NCBI GenBank assembly: GCA_036404435.1
Contig: DASWZN010000021.1
Coordinates: 82,764-146,763, forward strand
DNA from: DASWZN01 sp036404435
GTDB lineage: Bacteria > Acidobacteriota > Terriglobia > Bryobacterales > Bryobacteraceae
DNA length: 64,000 nucleotides
Direction: 5' to 3'
In this document: positions 62,844 to 64,000 of the stretch, piece after piece
Layout: each line of letters begins with the position of its first letter
Position numbering within the stretch: position 1 is the stretch's first letter
The notes under the pieces: generated by a model
Database searches by the model: none
What the model was told of the DNA's origin: nothing
Seen by the model: the letters and a program-made list of their open reading frames with translations, nothing else
Made by a program: the position numbers and the translations under genes

Positions 62844-64000
62844 TCACCCGATAGCGACCTGTACCGAGACTTCCGCGCGCCCGCCCGCAGGCAGCGGCAC
62901 TAAGTTGCCGTCGACTGCCTGTCCATCCACCGTCAGCGAGACGCCGTTCCCCGGACCTCGCCGCTCTGCCGCGATGCGGTATGTGACCCCGCGGAAGCGG
63001 CGAGTGGCCTGAAATCCCGCCCAACGCTCCGGGATCACCGGCGCGATGCGCAGTCCTCCATGCTCCGGACGGATCCCCAATATCCATTGCGAGATGGCGT
63101 AGAAGTTCCACGCCGCGGTCCCCGTGAGCCACGAATTCTTAGCCTCGCCATGGGTGGGCGCGTCGCGGCCGGCGATCATCTGCGCGTACACGTACGGCTC
63201 GCAGCGATGCAGGTCGCCCAGCGGTTCGCGCGCCGAGGGATTGATGCGCGAATAATAGTCGTGAGCGCCGTCGCCGTTGCCCGCCATGGCTTCGGCAATC
63301 ATCACCCACGGGTTGTTGTGGCAGAAAATGCCGGCGTTTTCCTTGTAACCCGGCGGGTAAGACGAGATCTCACCGAGATTGAGGTAATAGCGCGAATACG
63401 CGGGCTGCTGCAGAATGATGCCGTGCGGCGTGGCCAGGTACCGCCGTGTGGAATCGAGCGCCTTTTGCGCCATCCCGTCGGCGAGGCCGATACCGGCAAG
63501 CACGCAGAAGCCTTGTGTCTCGATAAAGATCTTGCCTTCGGCGCACTCCTTCGATCCGATCTTGCTGCCGAAATCGTCGTACGCACGCAGGAACCAGTCG
63601 CCATCCCATCCGTGCTTTCGGACCGTGTCCTCCATGCGCCGGCCTTCCGCCAGATAGCCCTCAGCTTCCGCATCGACAGCGCGGAGCCTGGCGATGTCGG
63701 CCAGCTCCTTCGACGCCAGAACGAACAATCCCGCGATGAACACCGATTCCGCCACCTTGCCTTCTTTATTAGTAGTGGTCTGGAACGATTGTCCCGGCGT
63801 GTCGGAGAAGCAGTTCAAATTGAGGCAATCGTTCCAATCGGCGCGCCCGATCAGCGGCAGGCCGTGCGGACCGAGCCGCTCCAGGGTGTAGCGGAAACTG
63901 CGCTGCAGGTGCTCGTAGAGCGGCTGCTCCGAGCCGGGCTGATTATCGTACTGCACCGGCTCGTCGAGAATACTGGTGTCGCCGGTCTCCTTGAGATACG
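62844..64000 (-). CDS. GH94 glycan phosphorylase, C-terminal part
   Basis: Partial: the frame runs off the window end. About 385 residues of the catalytic (alpha/alpha)6 barrel and C-terminal beta-sandwich of cellobiose/cyclic beta-glucan phosphorylases. 'IGRADWNDCLN' holds the catalytic Asp; 'QPAYSRYYLNLGEISSYPPG', 'ENAGIFCHNNPWVMIAEAMA', 'LTGTAAWNFYAISQWILGIR' and 'ERWAGFQATRRFRGV' are family landmarks. Phosphorolyses a beta-linked disaccharide or glucan to glucose-1-phosphate. Confidence 0.9.
   Translation of the reverse strand, partial: YLKETGDTSILDEPVQYDNQPGSEQPLYEHLQRSFRYTLERLGPHGLPLIGRADWNDCLNLNCFSDTPGQSFQTTTNKEGKVAESVFIAGLFVLASKELADIARLRAVDAEAEGYLAEGRRMEDTVRKHGWDGDWFLRAYDDFGSKIGSKECAEGKIFIETQGFCVLAGIGLADGMAQKALDSTRRYLATPHGIILQQPAYSRYYLNLGEISSYPPGYKENAGIFCHNNPWVMIAEAMAGNGDGAHDYYSRINPSAREPLGDLHRCEPYVYAQMIAGRDAPTHGEAKNSWLTGTAAWNFYAISQWILGIRPEHGGLRIAPVIPERWAGFQATRRFRGVTYRIAAERRGPGNGVSLTVDGQAVDGNLVPLPAGGRAEVSVQVAIG

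Overview
The window looks like a chromosomal stretch of an uncultured or cultured Acidobacteriota member, probably of the Solibacter/Bryobacter lineage. The reasons are the vWFA-type secreted protein, the large RHS (YD-repeat) genes, carboxypeptidase-regulatory-like plus TonB C-terminal domains, a family with the 'NGAKSRGPVTPEG' N-terminus, high GC, and a hopanoid-modification cluster. No 16S gene is present, so this placement is inference from gene content.

Layout. 1-2.0 kb: end of an arsenic operon (ACR3 pump, two thioredoxin-type ArsC reductases, a small membrane protein). 2.2-3.1 kb: a frameshifted vWFA gene. 3.2-12.9 kb (minus): a five-gene operon made of an RraA-like protein, an adaptor, two tandem paralogous RND pumps and a TolC-like channel. 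13.1-15.1 kb: a NarL-type two-component system. 15.4-21.2 kb: a second RND efflux operon (TolC, lipoprotein adaptor, RND, DUF2892) preceded by a perfect palindrome.

21.2-32.65 kb is an accessory island. It ends at an intact tRNA-Arg(ACG) with a truncated tyrosine integrase beside it. It carries a mosaic of tRNA fragments, a Fic protein, an IS transposase, a PKD-like fragment, a Sel1-repeat protein, and two RHS modules (one long, one decayed) with small membrane-protein genes after each variable tip. This resembles a displaced polymorphic-toxin locus.

32.7-36.9 kb (minus): a hopanoid head-group cluster, hpnJ - two SMR/EamA half-transporters - hpnI, headed by a LolA-like secreted protein. 37-39.4 kb: a thioesterase and the housekeeping set rplU-rpmA-obgE. 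39.4-47 kb is a rearranged stretch. Its centrepiece is a 1076-residue fusion protein (41643-44873): an N-terminal radical SAM enzyme, a central hydrophobic segment, three carboxypeptidase-regulatory-like domains each followed by a GCCEYAA motif, LysM, and a TonB C-terminal domain. It is flanked by ~150 bp direct repeats derived from a DUF2809 gene. A decayed HicBA module lies just beyond.

47.1-64 kb is mostly core metabolism: an amidohydrolase, SufS-SufU-DUF2892, NDH-2, glycogen phosphorylase and phosphoglucomutase, RlmH, a VapBC-type toxin-antitoxin pair, cobalamin adenosyltransferase with AccD, a secreted beta-propeller protein, a sodium:solute symporter, and a GH94 phosphorylase cut by the window end. 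Short GC-rich palindromic repeats (REP-like) occur between genes at about 38.4, 47.0, 55.0 and 62.7 kb; one supplies the stop codon of the phosphoglucomutase gene.

All assignments come from reading the sequence and from recalled family motifs. No database search was run.
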